From: an uncultured Pedobacter sp.
GTDB taxonomy: Bacteria; Bacteroidota; Bacteroidia; Sphingobacteriales; Sphingobacteriaceae
Assembly: GCF_946479715.1 (NCBI RefSeq)
Contig: NZ_CAMLHF010000105.1
Span: 1-18,006, forward strand
Length of the DNA: 18,006 nucleotides
Direction of reading: 5' to 3'
Below, one piece after another: positions 1-7,287 of this stretch. Under the pieces are notes generated by a model, which saw only the letters and a list, made by a program, of their open reading frames with translations, ran no database searches and was not told the origin of the DNA. Position 1 is the first letter of the stretch. Each line of letters begins with the position of its first letter. Both the position numbers and the translations under genes were made by a program.

Positions 1-21
1 CTTTGAACATTAAGGATCACT

Positions 22-1185
22 ATGCATAACTTTAAGGCAGCGGACAATAGTACCAATGAGCATAAGCTCGAGCCAACTGAATTGGTTACAAATATTCAGG
101 AGCAAAAATCATTGCTAGCGGCGTTGCAACTTGCCGAAGAAAGAAGTGCGATGCTTGCTGCCATCGTTGATTCCTCTGATGATGCAATTATTAGTAAAAA
201 TCTTAAAGGGATTATAACCAGTTGGAACCTTTCTGCTCAACGTATCTTTGGATATTGCGCTGAAGAAATGATTGGCGAATCGATTATGAAGTTGATTCCG
301 AAAGATAGATTCGAAGAAGAGCCGAAAATCTTAAGTATACTCAAAAGCGGTCAACGTGTAGATCATTTCGAAACTCAAAGAGTTACTAAACAGGGGCAAC
401 TGATAGATGTTTCCCTAACCATATCACCCGTTAAAAATGCTACTGGAAAAATAATTGGTTTATCTAAGATTGCCCGTGACATTACCGATAAAAAGCTGGA
501 AGAACAGCGTAAGAATGACTTTATTGCCATTGCCAGCCATGAGCTTAAAACTCCATTAACTTCAGTGCGATCTTATATACAGCTGGTTCTGGCAAGGGCT
601 AGGAATTCGTCTGACGCATTTACCGAAAATATACTTTCCAGGGCGGAAGTACAAACAACAAGGATGGTCACAATGATCCATGATTTTTTAGATCTTTCTA
701 GACTGGAGGACGGTAAAATGTCACTCACCCTTTCCAGATTTACACTGGTTCAGTTGATGGATGATTTAATGGCTGAGGCTAAGGTTCTCGCCCCTGATCA
801 TATCATAACATACCAGGGATGTACTAGCGTGGAGATATATGCAGACCGGGAGAAAATCAGTCAGGTTCTAAGTAATTTACTAAGTAATGCTGTTAAATAC
901 TCTCGGGCAGGAACTTTTATACACATTGAATGCACACGCAAGCAAAATAATGTTTCAATCAATTTTACCGATCAAGGGGTAGGTATTGACCCACTTGATC
1001 AGCCCCGATTGTTTGAGCGCTTTTATAGGATAAAAAATGAGCAGTTAAAGAATGTTTCGGGTTTCGGAATTGGACTTCATTTGGTATCAGAAATCCTGAA
1101 ACTGCATGGCAGTGATATCAAAGTAAAAAGTGACCCGGGTAAGGGATCAACTTTCTATTTTACATTACCTGTTTATATTGATTAA
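22..1185 (+). CDS. PAS-domain sensor histidine kinase, soluble
   Basis: A sensor kinase of 387 residues that would autophosphorylate on histidine and pass phosphate to a response regulator. Visible in order: a short helical N-terminus; one PAS domain at about 40-155, ending in the usual ARDITDKK linker; a HisKA dimerisation domain with H-box SHELKTP (phospho-acceptor His173); and a HATPase_c domain with N-box NLLSNAVKY (about 285-293), G1 box DQGVGI (317-322) and G2 box GFGIGL (347-352). No signal peptide or membrane segment is visible, so it is probably cytosolic and senses an internal ligand, redox state or partner through PAS. The ATG at 22 has AAGGA just upstream (12-16). No receiver-domain gene lies within the window, so it looks like an orphan kinase, although its upstream neighbour is cut off. 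The next gene is convergent. The family is certain; the signal is unknown. Confidence 0.93.
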   Translation: MHNFKAADNSTNEHKLEPTELVTNIQEQKSLLAALQLAEERSAMLAAIVDSSDDAIISKNLKGIITSWNLSAQRIFGYCAEEMIGESIMKLIPKDRFEEEPKILSILKSGQRVDHFETQRVTKQGQLIDVSLTISPVKNATGKIIGLSKIARDITDKKLEEQRKNDFIAIASHELKTPLTSVRSYIQLVLARARNSSDAFTENILSRAEVQTTRMVTMIHDFLDLSRLEDGKMSLTLSRFTLVQLMDDLMAEAKVLAPDHIITYQGCTSVEIYADREKISQVLSNLLSNAVKYSRAGTFIHIECTRKQNNVSINFTDQGVGIDPLDQPRLFERFYRIKNEQLKNVSGFGIGLHLVSEILKLHGSDIKVKSDPGKGSTFYFTLPVYID

Positions 1186-1209
1186 GGGCACCCGCGGATT
1201 TCCATGTTT

Positions 1210-1731
1210 TTATTTATTGTAGATGAAACTGATTGAATCTTTAACAGCAAGACCACTGATGTCCTGTGCGTTGTAGCTAACAGTATAAGTACCGGGTCTA
1301 TCCAGCAGATAAGCCTTGCTAATGTTCACCTTCACACTAAGACTATCACCAGGTTTAACTTCAACGTAACTATCAGCAGGAGGTGGCATGATCCTTTTAG
1401 CCATGGCTCCTTGATACCTTGCTTCAACACCCTTATCGTCTTTAATATCCAGGTATTTGCTCATTGGTGGTTCAAAGGGGGTGTGCCATTTACAGAACGA
1501 TTGTGGCTTTCCAGAGGCGTTATACACGGTAAACCTAAGCTCAAGAGAGTCGCCAGTCTTAACAACTGGTTTCATGCTCATGCGCGCAGTCATTTGTGTA
1601 TTGACGAGAACGGTATCTGTTTTATTAATAGTATCTGCTGTTGAAGCGGCTCCATTGCTTTGTTCTTTGCTCGTGCCGCAAGAGGCCAGTAGAAGTAGGC
1701 CTGTAGACAGGAGTAGGGGTATATGTTTCAT
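1210..1731 (-). CDS. Lipoprotein resembling M35 peptidyl-Lys metalloprotease pro-domain (BsuPI-like fold)
   Basis: A 173-residue lipoprotein. The N-terminus has a hydrophobic core and lipobox L-A-S-C with Cys18 as the lipidation site, followed by a Ser/Thr/Asn-rich linker to about residue 45. The rest is a single beta-rich domain. Residues 80-87 read CKWHTPFE, then come a YQG..AKR..PPP stretch, a VKPGDSLSVKVNIS strand pair and PGTYTVSY near the end. This order recalls the non-catalytic N-terminal domain of bacterial peptidyl-Lys metalloendopeptidases (M35), and more loosely the BsuPI protease-inhibitor fold. No HExxH or other zinc motif is present, so it is not itself a protease. Binding or inhibition of a protease is only an inference. 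It is convergent with the histidine kinase and has its own upstream region at 1732-1931. Confidence 0.75.
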   Translation of the reverse strand: MKHIPLLLSTGLLLLASCGTSKEQSNGAASTADTINKTDTVLVNTQMTARMSMKPVVKTGDSLELRFTVYNASGKPQSFCKWHTPFEPPMSKYLDIKDDKGVEARYQGAMAKRIMPPPADSYVEVKPGDSLSVKVNISKAYLLDRPGTYTVSYNAQDISGLAVKDSISFIYNK

Positions 1732-1931
1732 ATATCTGTATTGCTTTATCTAACCACAAACGTTCGATGATTGCCAAACGCTACAGCTTTTAAATATAAA
1801 ATATCGTTCACCTTGTTTAATTGTCAATTTTCGTTTACCATGTGGGCATAAACATTTCTAATCCACTGAAAATTGTCCAACTTTACTTATTCGATTGTCA
1901 TTGGTTTGTATTACATTAAAATTAAAGGAAT

Positions 1932-2282
1932 ATGAATGATTTTTTATTGATTTTCAGAAGAGATTTTACCAATAAGGAGGCTCAGCCCTCTCCTGAGGAG
2001 TTGCAAAATTCCATTAAAGCGTGGCAAAACTGGTTTGGCAGCATTGCTGCGCAGAATAAACTTGCCAGGCCATTGCAACGCTGGGATATCGCAGGCAAAG
2101 TTGTGAAGTCAGACAAGCATGTAATCAATGGTCCTTTTGTGGAAATTAAAGAGTCTATTGGCGGACTAATTATTGTTAAAGCAGAAAATTACGAAGAGGC
2201 GGTTGAAATTGCGCAGAGTTGCCCAATTCTAGAACTCGGCGGAAATGTAGAAGTAAGGATGGCTAGTGATCCTGAGGGATAA
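1932..2282 (+). CDS. DGPF/YCII-domain protein, partner of the adjacent ECF42-like sigma factor
   Basis: A 116-residue cytosolic protein of the YCII-related (DGPF) family, a ferredoxin-like alpha/beta fold. It starts MNDFLLIFR, the usual first strand, and carries NGPFVEIKESIGG at residues 66-78. This is the family's DGPFAETKE-type signature with Asn in place of the first Asp. The following strand-helix-strand (about 79-112) ends in the typical GGNVEVR. The molecular function of the family is not established. Genes for it are characteristically linked to ECF42-type sigma factors, and here the sigma gene follows directly: the stop at 2280-2282 is only 10 bases before the preferred sigma ATG. AAGGA (1925-1929) lies just before the ATG. 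The pair is almost certainly co-transcribed. Confidence 0.88.
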   Translation: MNDFLLIFRRDFTNKEAQPSPEELQNSIKAWQNWFGSIAAQNKLARPLQRWDIAGKVVKSDKHVINGPFVEIKESIGGLIIVKAENYEEAVEIAQSCPILELGGNVEVRMASDPEG

Positions 2283-2292
2283 TTATAGTTAC

Positions 2293-3525
2293 ATGGAGCA
2301 GCAAGAACTGATACCACATCTATTCAGAAACGAATACCAAAAAATCGTTTCTGTGCTTTGCCGTTTGTTTGGTATTGCACATATGGAAATAGCTGAAGAT
2401 ATTGTAAGTGACACTTTCCTTTCTGCCACTGAGATCTGGAGCACCAAGGGGATACCAGAAAATCCAACCGCCTGGTTGTACACCGTTGCTAAAAACAAAA
2501 CTAAAAATTATTTAAAGCGCGATAATCTGTTCCAGCAAAAACTATCTCCTGAGATTCAGTACCATGCCGCCAAAACGGAAGAATTTGAGCTTGATCTGTC
2601 CGTCAAAAATATAGAGGATAGCCAGCTTGCCATGATTTTTACAGTATGTAACCCCAGGATATCCAGCGAATCTCAGGTAGCACTGGCATTGAATTTACTT
2701 TGTGGATTTGGTATTCAGGAGATCGCTGATGCTTATCTCACCAATAAAGAAGTGGTTTATAAAAGACTTCAGAGAGCGAAAGAGAAGTTGAAAGAGGCGA
2801 ATATATGGATTGAACAGCCCGGTTTTGCTGAAATAAGCGAACGGATGGACACTGTGCTAACCACCATATATCTGTTGTTTTCTGAAGGTTATTATTCAAC
2901 TTCCCAAAACACAACGCTCCGAAGAGATTTTTGTACAGAAGCGATGCGTTTGGGTTATTTGTTAACTGATCAGGAGCGTACCAATCTTCCCGAGGTAAAT
3001 GCATTGCTTTCACTGATGTGTTTTCACGTTTCTCGCTTTGATGCCCGCGCAAATCAGGATGGAGAAGCAATTTTATACCACGATCAGGACGAAAGCCTGT
3101 GGAACCAGAAATTGATTGATCAGGGTAAGTACTATTTAGGTTTATCTGCCAATGGCAGTCAGTTAACCAAATACCATTTGGAAGCTGGTATTGCATACTG
3201 GCATACCCACAAAGAGGACACCCCAGAGAAATGGCTGCAAATTCTTCAGCTTTACAACAACCTGTTAATTATAGAATATTCGCCAATTGTTGCCCTGAAC
3301 AGGACCTTTGCTCTGGGTAAGGTTTATGGAAAAGCGGTAGCTATTGTGGAAGCAGAAAAATTGAAACTTACCGGAAATCTTTTTTATTATTCACTGCTGG
3401 GTAACCTGTACACAGATATTGATGATGCAGTTGCTTTGAAGCATTACAAGCAGGCACTGCTGCTCGCCAATTCAAATGCCGACAGGGCAACTATCACCAG
3501 ACACATTAAACACTTAACTACTTAA
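2293..3525 (+). CDS. ECF42-like RNA polymerase sigma factor with C-terminal DUF6596/TPR extension
   Basis: An ECF sigma factor of about 410 residues, twice the usual ECF length because of a C-terminal extension. Numbered from the ATG at 2293, region 2 spans about 8-78 (LFRNEYQKIVSVL, AEDIVSDTF, PTAWLYTVAKNK) and region 4 about 126-168 (ALNLLCGFGIQEIADAYL, then YKRLQRAKEKLKE). Next comes the conserved YLLFSEGYY block (DUF6596), and then repeated helical pairs resembling TPRs to the C-terminus (SPIVALNRTFALGKVYG, LLGNLYTDIDDAVALKHY). In this group the extension is thought to control sigma activity in place of a membrane anti-sigma factor, and none is encoded here. An in-frame ATG at 2266 overlaps the upstream gene and adds nine residues atypical of the family; I prefer 2293, where EQQELIPHLFR begins as family members do. 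It is convergent with DoxX, sharing four bases at the stops. Confidence 0.9.
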   Translation: MEQQELIPHLFRNEYQKIVSVLCRLFGIAHMEIAEDIVSDTFLSATEIWSTKGIPENPTAWLYTVAKNKTKNYLKRDNLFQQKLSPEIQYHAAKTEEFELDLSVKNIEDSQLAMIFTVCNPRISSESQVALALNLLCGFGIQEIADAYLTNKEVVYKRLQRAKEKLKEANIWIEQPGFAEISERMDTVLTTIYLLFSEGYYSTSQNTTLRRDFCTEAMRLGYLLTDQERTNLPEVNALLSLMCFHVSRFDARANQDGEAILYHDQDESLWNQKLIDQGKYYLGLSANGSQLTKYHLEAGIAYWHTHKEDTPEKWLQILQLYNNLLIIEYSPIVALNRTFALGKVYGKAVAIVEAEKLKLTGNLFYYSLLGNLYTDIDDAVALKHYKQALLLANSNADRATITRHIKHLTT

Positions 3526-3971
3526 TTATTAAGTCCTTTACCAAGATAATCATCAAGGCTCCAACGATAGGAAGATAGGGTAGCCAGTACAAATGCCCCA
3601 GCGCTTGCGCTGAAAACGGAATAATTGAATGGAGCTTTTAATCCTAGTGTTATGGCCATCATTAATGCAAATGACAACAGCAACAGGAAGCTTCCGATAG
3701 CGGATTGCCTGGTTCTATAACCAATAATGAGCAGTAACCCAAATAGTGCTTCGCCTGCAGTTGCAATAAAACCCATTATATCTGAAATCGGTTTGGATAA
3801 AAATGGGAGTAGGGTATGGGTGTATTGCTGGAAAGACTCCCAATTACCCCAGGCAATATTATCTTGTCCTGCGGCACCCAAATAGCCAATTCTGTCCAGC
3901 ACCGCAGAAAGAAAACCAAGTCCTAACGCAATACGCAGAAATAGTTGGGCAGTATCCGTATATTTTTTCAT
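3522..3971 (-). CDS. DoxX family integral membrane protein
   Basis: A 149-residue inner-membrane protein with about four hydrophobic segments: residues about 8-27 (AQLFLRIALGLGFLSAVLDR), about 65-83, about 89-109 and about 115-133. The opening LRIALGLGFLSAVLDR and the conserved GEALFGLLLIIGYRTR segment are typical of the DoxX/DoxD-like superfamily. Members are linked to redox and oxidative stress, but the biochemical role here is not known. The gene starts at the ATG complementary to 3969-3971. A terminator (4057-4091) lies between it and the SDR gene upstream on the same strand, so it probably has its own promoter. The stop codon overlaps that of the convergent sigma gene. Confidence 0.87.
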   Translation of the reverse strand: MKKYTDTAQLFLRIALGLGFLSAVLDRIGYLGAAGQDNIAWGNWESFQQYTHTLLPFLSKPISDIMGFIATAGEALFGLLLIIGYRTRQSAIGSFLLLLSFALMMAITLGLKAPFNYSVFSASAGAFVLATLSSYRWSLDDYLGKGLNN

Positions 3972-4056
3972 CGATATATTCTTTATTAATAATACTCTGT
4001 TATTCAGCTAATTTTAAGCCAGGCTAAATGTACTAAAAAGCCTTCTTAGAAAATAT

Positions 4057-4091
4057 AAAAGGTTACCTGATTTTACAGCAGGCAACCTTTT
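4057..4091 (-). terminator. Rho-independent terminator of the NmrA-like gene
   Basis: An inverted repeat: AAAAGGTT-A-CCTG (4057-4069) pairs with CAGG-C-AACCTTTT (4079-4091), giving 8+4 bp around one mismatch and a 9-base loop. Read on the minus strand, the hairpin starts 20 bases after the stop of the gene at 4111-4866 and is followed by a T-rich run (complement of 4048-4056). This fits an intrinsic terminator separating that gene from DoxX. Confidence 0.75.
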
Positions 4092-4110
4092 GGTGAAGGA
4101 TTTATGTAGC

Positions 4111-4866
4111 TTACCTTAGATTACCTGGTTTGCGAATCCAGTCACTATAAGTTTGCTGGCCAATACGGGCATTATCCCCAGGCACAAGAGACTGATCGTT
4201 GATTTCTGCACCAAAATATGGGGCATGTACGTCTGAGATCACTTCTCTGTCGTCATTTTTAAGGCTAAGGTATTGCCTTACGATTTCATCAAGCCCAATT
4301 TTTTCCGGTCCAGCAACTTCTGCTGCGCCATTTAAGGGAGCCCCAACAGCAATATCAGCCAAAGCTGCAACAACATCATCTGATGCGATGGGTTGGAACT
4401 TAGCCGACGAAACATGGATTTGATCTCCTTGAGTTCCAGCCTGTGCAATACCCCCTACAAATTCAAAAAATTGTGTGGCATGAAGGATAGAATAAGGAAT
4501 TCCGGACTCCTTAATTAGTTTCTCTTGGGCAAGTTTGGCCAAAAAATATGTGTTGGCGTTCGGGCGGTCGGTGCCCACAACTGATAGGGCAACATGGTGT
4601 TTTACACCAGCGATTTTTTCTGCAGCGATCAGGTTGCGCCCAGAAGTTTCGAAGAAATCCAATACTGCCTTTTGTTCAAATGATGGAGAGTTAGCCACAT
4701 CAACTACTACTTCTGCATCCGTTAAAGCTTCTTTCAGCCCTTCTCCGGTAACAGCATTTACTCCAGTTCCCGGCGAAGCCGCCAATACTTCATGACCCGC
4801 TTCGCTTAAAGTTTTTACCAACTTTGTTCCAATGAGGCCAGAGCCTCCGATTACGACAATTTTCAT
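4111..4866 (-). CDS. NmrA-like / atypical SDR NAD(P)-binding protein
   Basis: A 251-residue Rossmann-fold protein. It opens with MKIVVIGGSGLIGTKLV, giving GxxGxxG at residues 7-13 for NAD(P) binding. A DAEVVVDVANSPS segment follows where related proteins describe the state of the pathway, then a GVKHHVALSVVGTDR strand-loop (LSVVG is the usual motif) and YFLAKLAQEKLIKESGIPYSILHATQFFEF. The catalytic YxxxK is replaced by YFLAK. This is the atypical SDR5-like (NmrA/NAD(P)H azoreductase-like) arrangement, whose members serve as redox-responsive sensors or as quinone or ether reductases. The substrate cannot be read from the sequence. It is transcribed divergently from the fucosidase. A dyad at 4885-4908, just upstream of its start, could be an operator. 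Confidence 0.85.
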   Translation of the reverse strand: MKIVVIGGSGLIGTKLVKTLSEAGHEVLAASPGTGVNAVTGEGLKEALTDAEVVVDVANSPSFEQKAVLDFFETSGRNLIAAEKIAGVKHHVALSVVGTDRPNANTYFLAKLAQEKLIKESGIPYSILHATQFFEFVGGIAQAGTQGDQIHVSSAKFQPIASDDVVAALADIAVGAPLNGAAEVAGPEKIGLDEIVRQYLSLKNDDREVISDVHAPYFGAEINDQSLVPGDNARIGQQTYSDWIRKPGNLR

Positions 4867-4884
4867 ATGTTAATTTTAAATTTT

Positions 4885-4908
4885 GATTGTTTTATGATGA
4901 TAACAATC
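4885..4908. promoter_or_regulatory. Candidate operator dyad upstream of the NmrA-like gene
   Basis: GATTGTT (4885-4891) and AACAATC (4902-4908) form a perfect 7-bp inverted repeat with a 10-base spacer, centred about 30 bases before the start codon of the minus-strand gene. The position suits a transcriptional regulator site. Chance occurrence in AT-rich DNA cannot be excluded, and no regulator gene is adjacent. Confidence 0.35.
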
Positions 4909-5032
4909 GACATTTTAAAATTGGACAGATCAGCAAGTTTTAATACTTGTTGGTTAAATCAAGACAGTCTTAATCTACTAATGTAAATTATTTTTTATAC
5001 AAAAAAGCTTAATCAATTGCCAATATTATTTA

Positions 5033-5061
5033 TTTCTGCTACTGTTAATCTTCTAAATTTG
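5033..5061 (+). promoter_or_regulatory. Putative Bacteroidota-type promoter of the fucosidase gene
   Basis: TAAATTTG (5054-5061) matches the Bacteroidota -7 box TAnnTTTG exactly. A weak -33 box, TTTC (TTTG with one mismatch, 5033-5036), lies 17 bases upstream. Transcription would start near 5066, leaving a leader of about 28 bases. The extended string TTCTAAATTTGTTA (5051-5064) recurs with one change before the gene at 6543. Confidence 0.5.
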
Positions 5062-5093
5062 TTATACACATAACTGAACAAACCAGATAAAAC

Positions 5094-6446
5094 ATGAACA
5101 GAAAACTATTGTGGTGCTTGATGTTAATCCTGCTCGCCACCTCAGCTGTACAAGCGCAAAAGAAGATTAGCAATGAAACTCCTGAACAAAAAGCCAAAAG
5201 AATGGAATGGTGGAAAGATGCCAGATTTGGGATGTTTATCCATTGGGGCTTGTATGCTTTACCTGCTCGCCACGAATGGGTAAAAAGTAATGAACACATT
5301 ACTAATGAAGGTTATCAGAAATATTTCAATCAATTTAATCCAGATCAGTTTCAGCCTAAACTATGGGCAAAAAAAGCGAAAGCCGCAGGAATGAAATATG
5401 TTGTATTAACCACTAAACATCACGAAGGATTTACATTGTTTGATAGTAAATTTACCGATTACAAAGCAACCAATACTTTGGCAAAAAGAGATTTAGTAAA
5501 AGAATTTGTTGATGCCTTTAGAGCAGAAGGCTTAAAAATTGGTTTCTATTACTCACTGATAGATTGGCATCACCCAGATTTCACAGTCGATCAATACCAT
5601 CCTCTAAAACCTGAAAACAACGACGAAAATCAATATTTGGCATTGAATAAAGGTAGGAATATGGCTAATTACCGTAAATATTTAAGCAATCAGGTTACCG
5701 AAATTTTAACTAAGTATGGAAAAATTGATATACTCTGGCTTGATTTTTCATACCCAGGTAAGCACGGCAAGGGCAAAGAAGACTGGGCATCTGTTGACCT
5801 CCTAAAGCAAATCAGAAAATTGCAGCCCGGTATAATTGTAGATAACAGACTGGATTTGGATGATTACACAGACGGTGCAGATTTTGAAACACCAGAACAG
5901 GTAAGTACCGAAGCTTTAGCTAAATTTAAAGGCAAAACCTGGGAAACATGTCAGACTTTTTCAGGTTCCTGGGGTTATTACAGAGATGAAAATACCTGGA
6001 AAACCAATAAACAATTGCTGAGTTTATTAATTACCTCAGTAGCCAATGGCGGTAATTTACTATTAAACGTGGGTCCAACAGCCAGGGGTGAATTTGATAA
6101 CCGGGCAAATACTGCACTAGATAGTCTTGGGCTTTGGATGCATGCCAATTCTAAGTCAATTTACGGTTGCACTTTCGCACCAGATAAATTTAAACCTGCA
6201 CAGGGAACCCAGCTTACCTACAACAAAGCGGGCAAAAAACTTTACGTTCATCTTTTTGAATATCCCAAAGATGGCAAAATAGTACTGGATGGATATGGTG
6301 ACGATGTCATTTATGCCCAGTTTTTACATGATAATTCAGAGCTCTTAACTGACAAAGACAAATCAACTTCTAGTAGTCTTGTCTTGAAATTACCAACCCA
6401 AAAACCCAATTTTCAAATTCCTGTTATTGAGTTGAGTTTGAAATAA
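5094..6446 (+). CDS. Secreted alpha-L-fucosidase, GH29
   Basis: A 450-residue glycoside hydrolase releasing terminal L-fucose from glycans with retention of configuration. A Sec signal peptide (LLWCLMLILLATSAVQA) is probably cleaved after Ala21. There is no lipobox Cys, so it should be periplasmic. Family landmarks are RFGMFIHWG (about 44-52), the VVLTTKHHEGF segment (103-113) with conserved active-site histidines, and IDILWLDF (211-218) with Asp217 as the likely nucleophile. The FETPEQ segment (264-269) holds candidate acid/base glutamates (265 or 268). NGGNLLLNVGPTARGE (318-333) closes the catalytic barrel, and a short beta domain follows. It stands alone: no SusC/SusD, sulfatase or other glycosidase is nearby, so it is not in a polysaccharide utilisation locus within this window. 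A hairpin terminator follows. Confidence 0.94.
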   Translation: MNRKLLWCLMLILLATSAVQAQKKISNETPEQKAKRMEWWKDARFGMFIHWGLYALPARHEWVKSNEHITNEGYQKYFNQFNPDQFQPKLWAKKAKAAGMKYVVLTTKHHEGFTLFDSKFTDYKATNTLAKRDLVKEFVDAFRAEGLKIGFYYSLIDWHHPDFTVDQYHPLKPENNDENQYLALNKGRNMANYRKYLSNQVTEILTKYGKIDILWLDFSYPGKHGKGKEDWASVDLLKQIRKLQPGIIVDNRLDLDDYTDGADFETPEQVSTEALAKFKGKTWETCQTFSGSWGYYRDENTWKTNKQLLSLLITSVANGGNLLLNVGPTARGEFDNRANTALDSLGLWMHANSKSIYGCTFAPDKFKPAQGTQLTYNKAGKKLYVHLFEYPKDGKIVLDGYGDDVIYAQFLHDNSELLTDKDKSTSSSLVLKLPTQKPNFQIPVIELSLK

Positions 6447-6452
6447 TATATT

Positions 6453-6486
6453 TTATTGTCTCGCAGATATTTCTGTGAGACAATAA
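6453..6486 (+). terminator. Rho-independent terminator after the fucosidase gene
   Basis: A 14-bp stem, TTATTGTCTCGCAG (6453-6466) against CTGTGAGACAATAA (6473-6486), with a single G-T wobble, a 6-base loop and a TTTTCTATATTT tail. It starts seven bases after the fucosidase stop. It also overlaps the putative promoter of the next gene. Confidence 0.85.
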
Positions 6487-6499
6487 TTTTCTATATTTG
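6470..6499 (+). promoter_or_regulatory. Putative promoter of the propeller/cupredoxin unit
   Basis: TATATTTG (6492-6499) matches the -7 box TAnnTTTG exactly, with TTTC (6470-6473) 18 bases upstream as a weak -33 box. The -33 region sits in the loop and right arm of the preceding terminator. The expected leader is about 39 bases. Confidence 0.48.
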
Positions 6500-6542
6500 T
6501 TAGGCAATCGATTGTTTCGTTGTTTAATAACCAAATAAAAGT

Positions 6543-7283
6543 ATGACGATTAGTAAACGAGTTATGTGTTGCGTGGCATTTTTCACCTGCTGTGCAACTT
6601 ATACCTGGGCCCAAAGCGCCAACCCTTATATCCTAAACGCAGGAAATAAACCCTATTTATTGCGTAGCTATCTCATGTTTGATGGAAAGAAGCATACTCA
6701 TGTAATTTCAGTAGGCACCCCCGAGAAGGTAAATTATTCTTATGATTTGAAACAGGGAGCATTATTGCAGGTATGGCGTGGGCAGTTTCTTGATGTAACA
6801 GAAATGTGGAAAGATAGAGGAGAACCTCAACTTGCTAAACCTTTAGGTACTGTGTTACCTCTCTCTGCAGCTCCTGCTATAACAGTATTGGCTGATCAAA
6901 ATGCATTGTGGCCTGATTCTATAAGCTTTGATGATCTGCAAAACAAGGGATATGTATTAGATAAGAGCAAAATGCCTACGTTTTTATATTCCTCAAATGG
7001 CGCCGATATAAGTGATAAAATAGTAGTGCAAAGCGGAGGTATTGGGATAAACCGTACAATAAGTATTAGCAATAGCAAGGGACCTCTTTATTGCAGGATT
7101 GCTGCAGCACAAACTATCAATACACTGAAAGACAACACTTATAGCATTGGAAATAAAGCATACACTATAAAAGTTTCAGCTGATGCAAAGGCTTTTATAA
7201 GAAAAACAAAAAATGGTCAGGAACTGCTTGCTCCATTGGCCAGTGGAACTGATTCATTAACCTATTCTCTAATCTGGAAATAA
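6543..7283 (+). CDS. Secreted protein of unknown function, partner of the propeller-cupredoxin protein
   Basis: A 246-residue exported protein that I cannot assign to a named family with confidence. It has a Sec signal peptide rich in Cys and Thr (MCCVAFFTCCATYTWA), probably cleaved after Ala23. The mature part looks beta-rich. A conserved-looking region at about 32-100 contains LLRSYLMFDGKKHTHVISVG, then VNYSYDLKQGALLQVWRG and FLDVTEMWKDRGEPQLAKPLG. From memory, similar stretches occur beside or within large secreted cytochrome c/propeller proteins of Planctomycetes and Bacteroidota. The mature protein has only one cysteine and no CxxCH, so it does not bind heme c itself. Its stop is four bases before the next ATG, so the two are surely one operon and may act as a complex in the periplasm. 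Confidence 0.8.
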   Translation: MTISKRVMCCVAFFTCCATYTWAQSANPYILNAGNKPYLLRSYLMFDGKKHTHVISVGTPEKVNYSYDLKQGALLQVWRGQFLDVTEMWKDRGEPQLAKPLGTVLPLSAAPAITVLADQNALWPDSISFDDLQNKGYVLDKSKMPTFLYSSNGADISDKIVVQSGGIGINRTISISNSKGPLYCRIAAAQTINTLKDNTYSIGNKAYTIKVSADAKAFIRKTKNGQELLAPLASGTDSLTYSLIWK

Positions 7284-7287
7284 AAGA

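Noticed and set aside
2266..2292. Longer start for the sigma factor at the upstream in-frame ATG
   Set aside because: It overlaps the DGPF gene and adds nine residues without family resemblance; the ATG at 2293 gives a standard ECF beginning.
5094..6446. Polysaccharide utilisation locus around the fucosidase
   Set aside because: There is no SusC/SusD pair, sulfatase, other glycosidase or hybrid sensor nearby; the flanking genes are unrelated in type.
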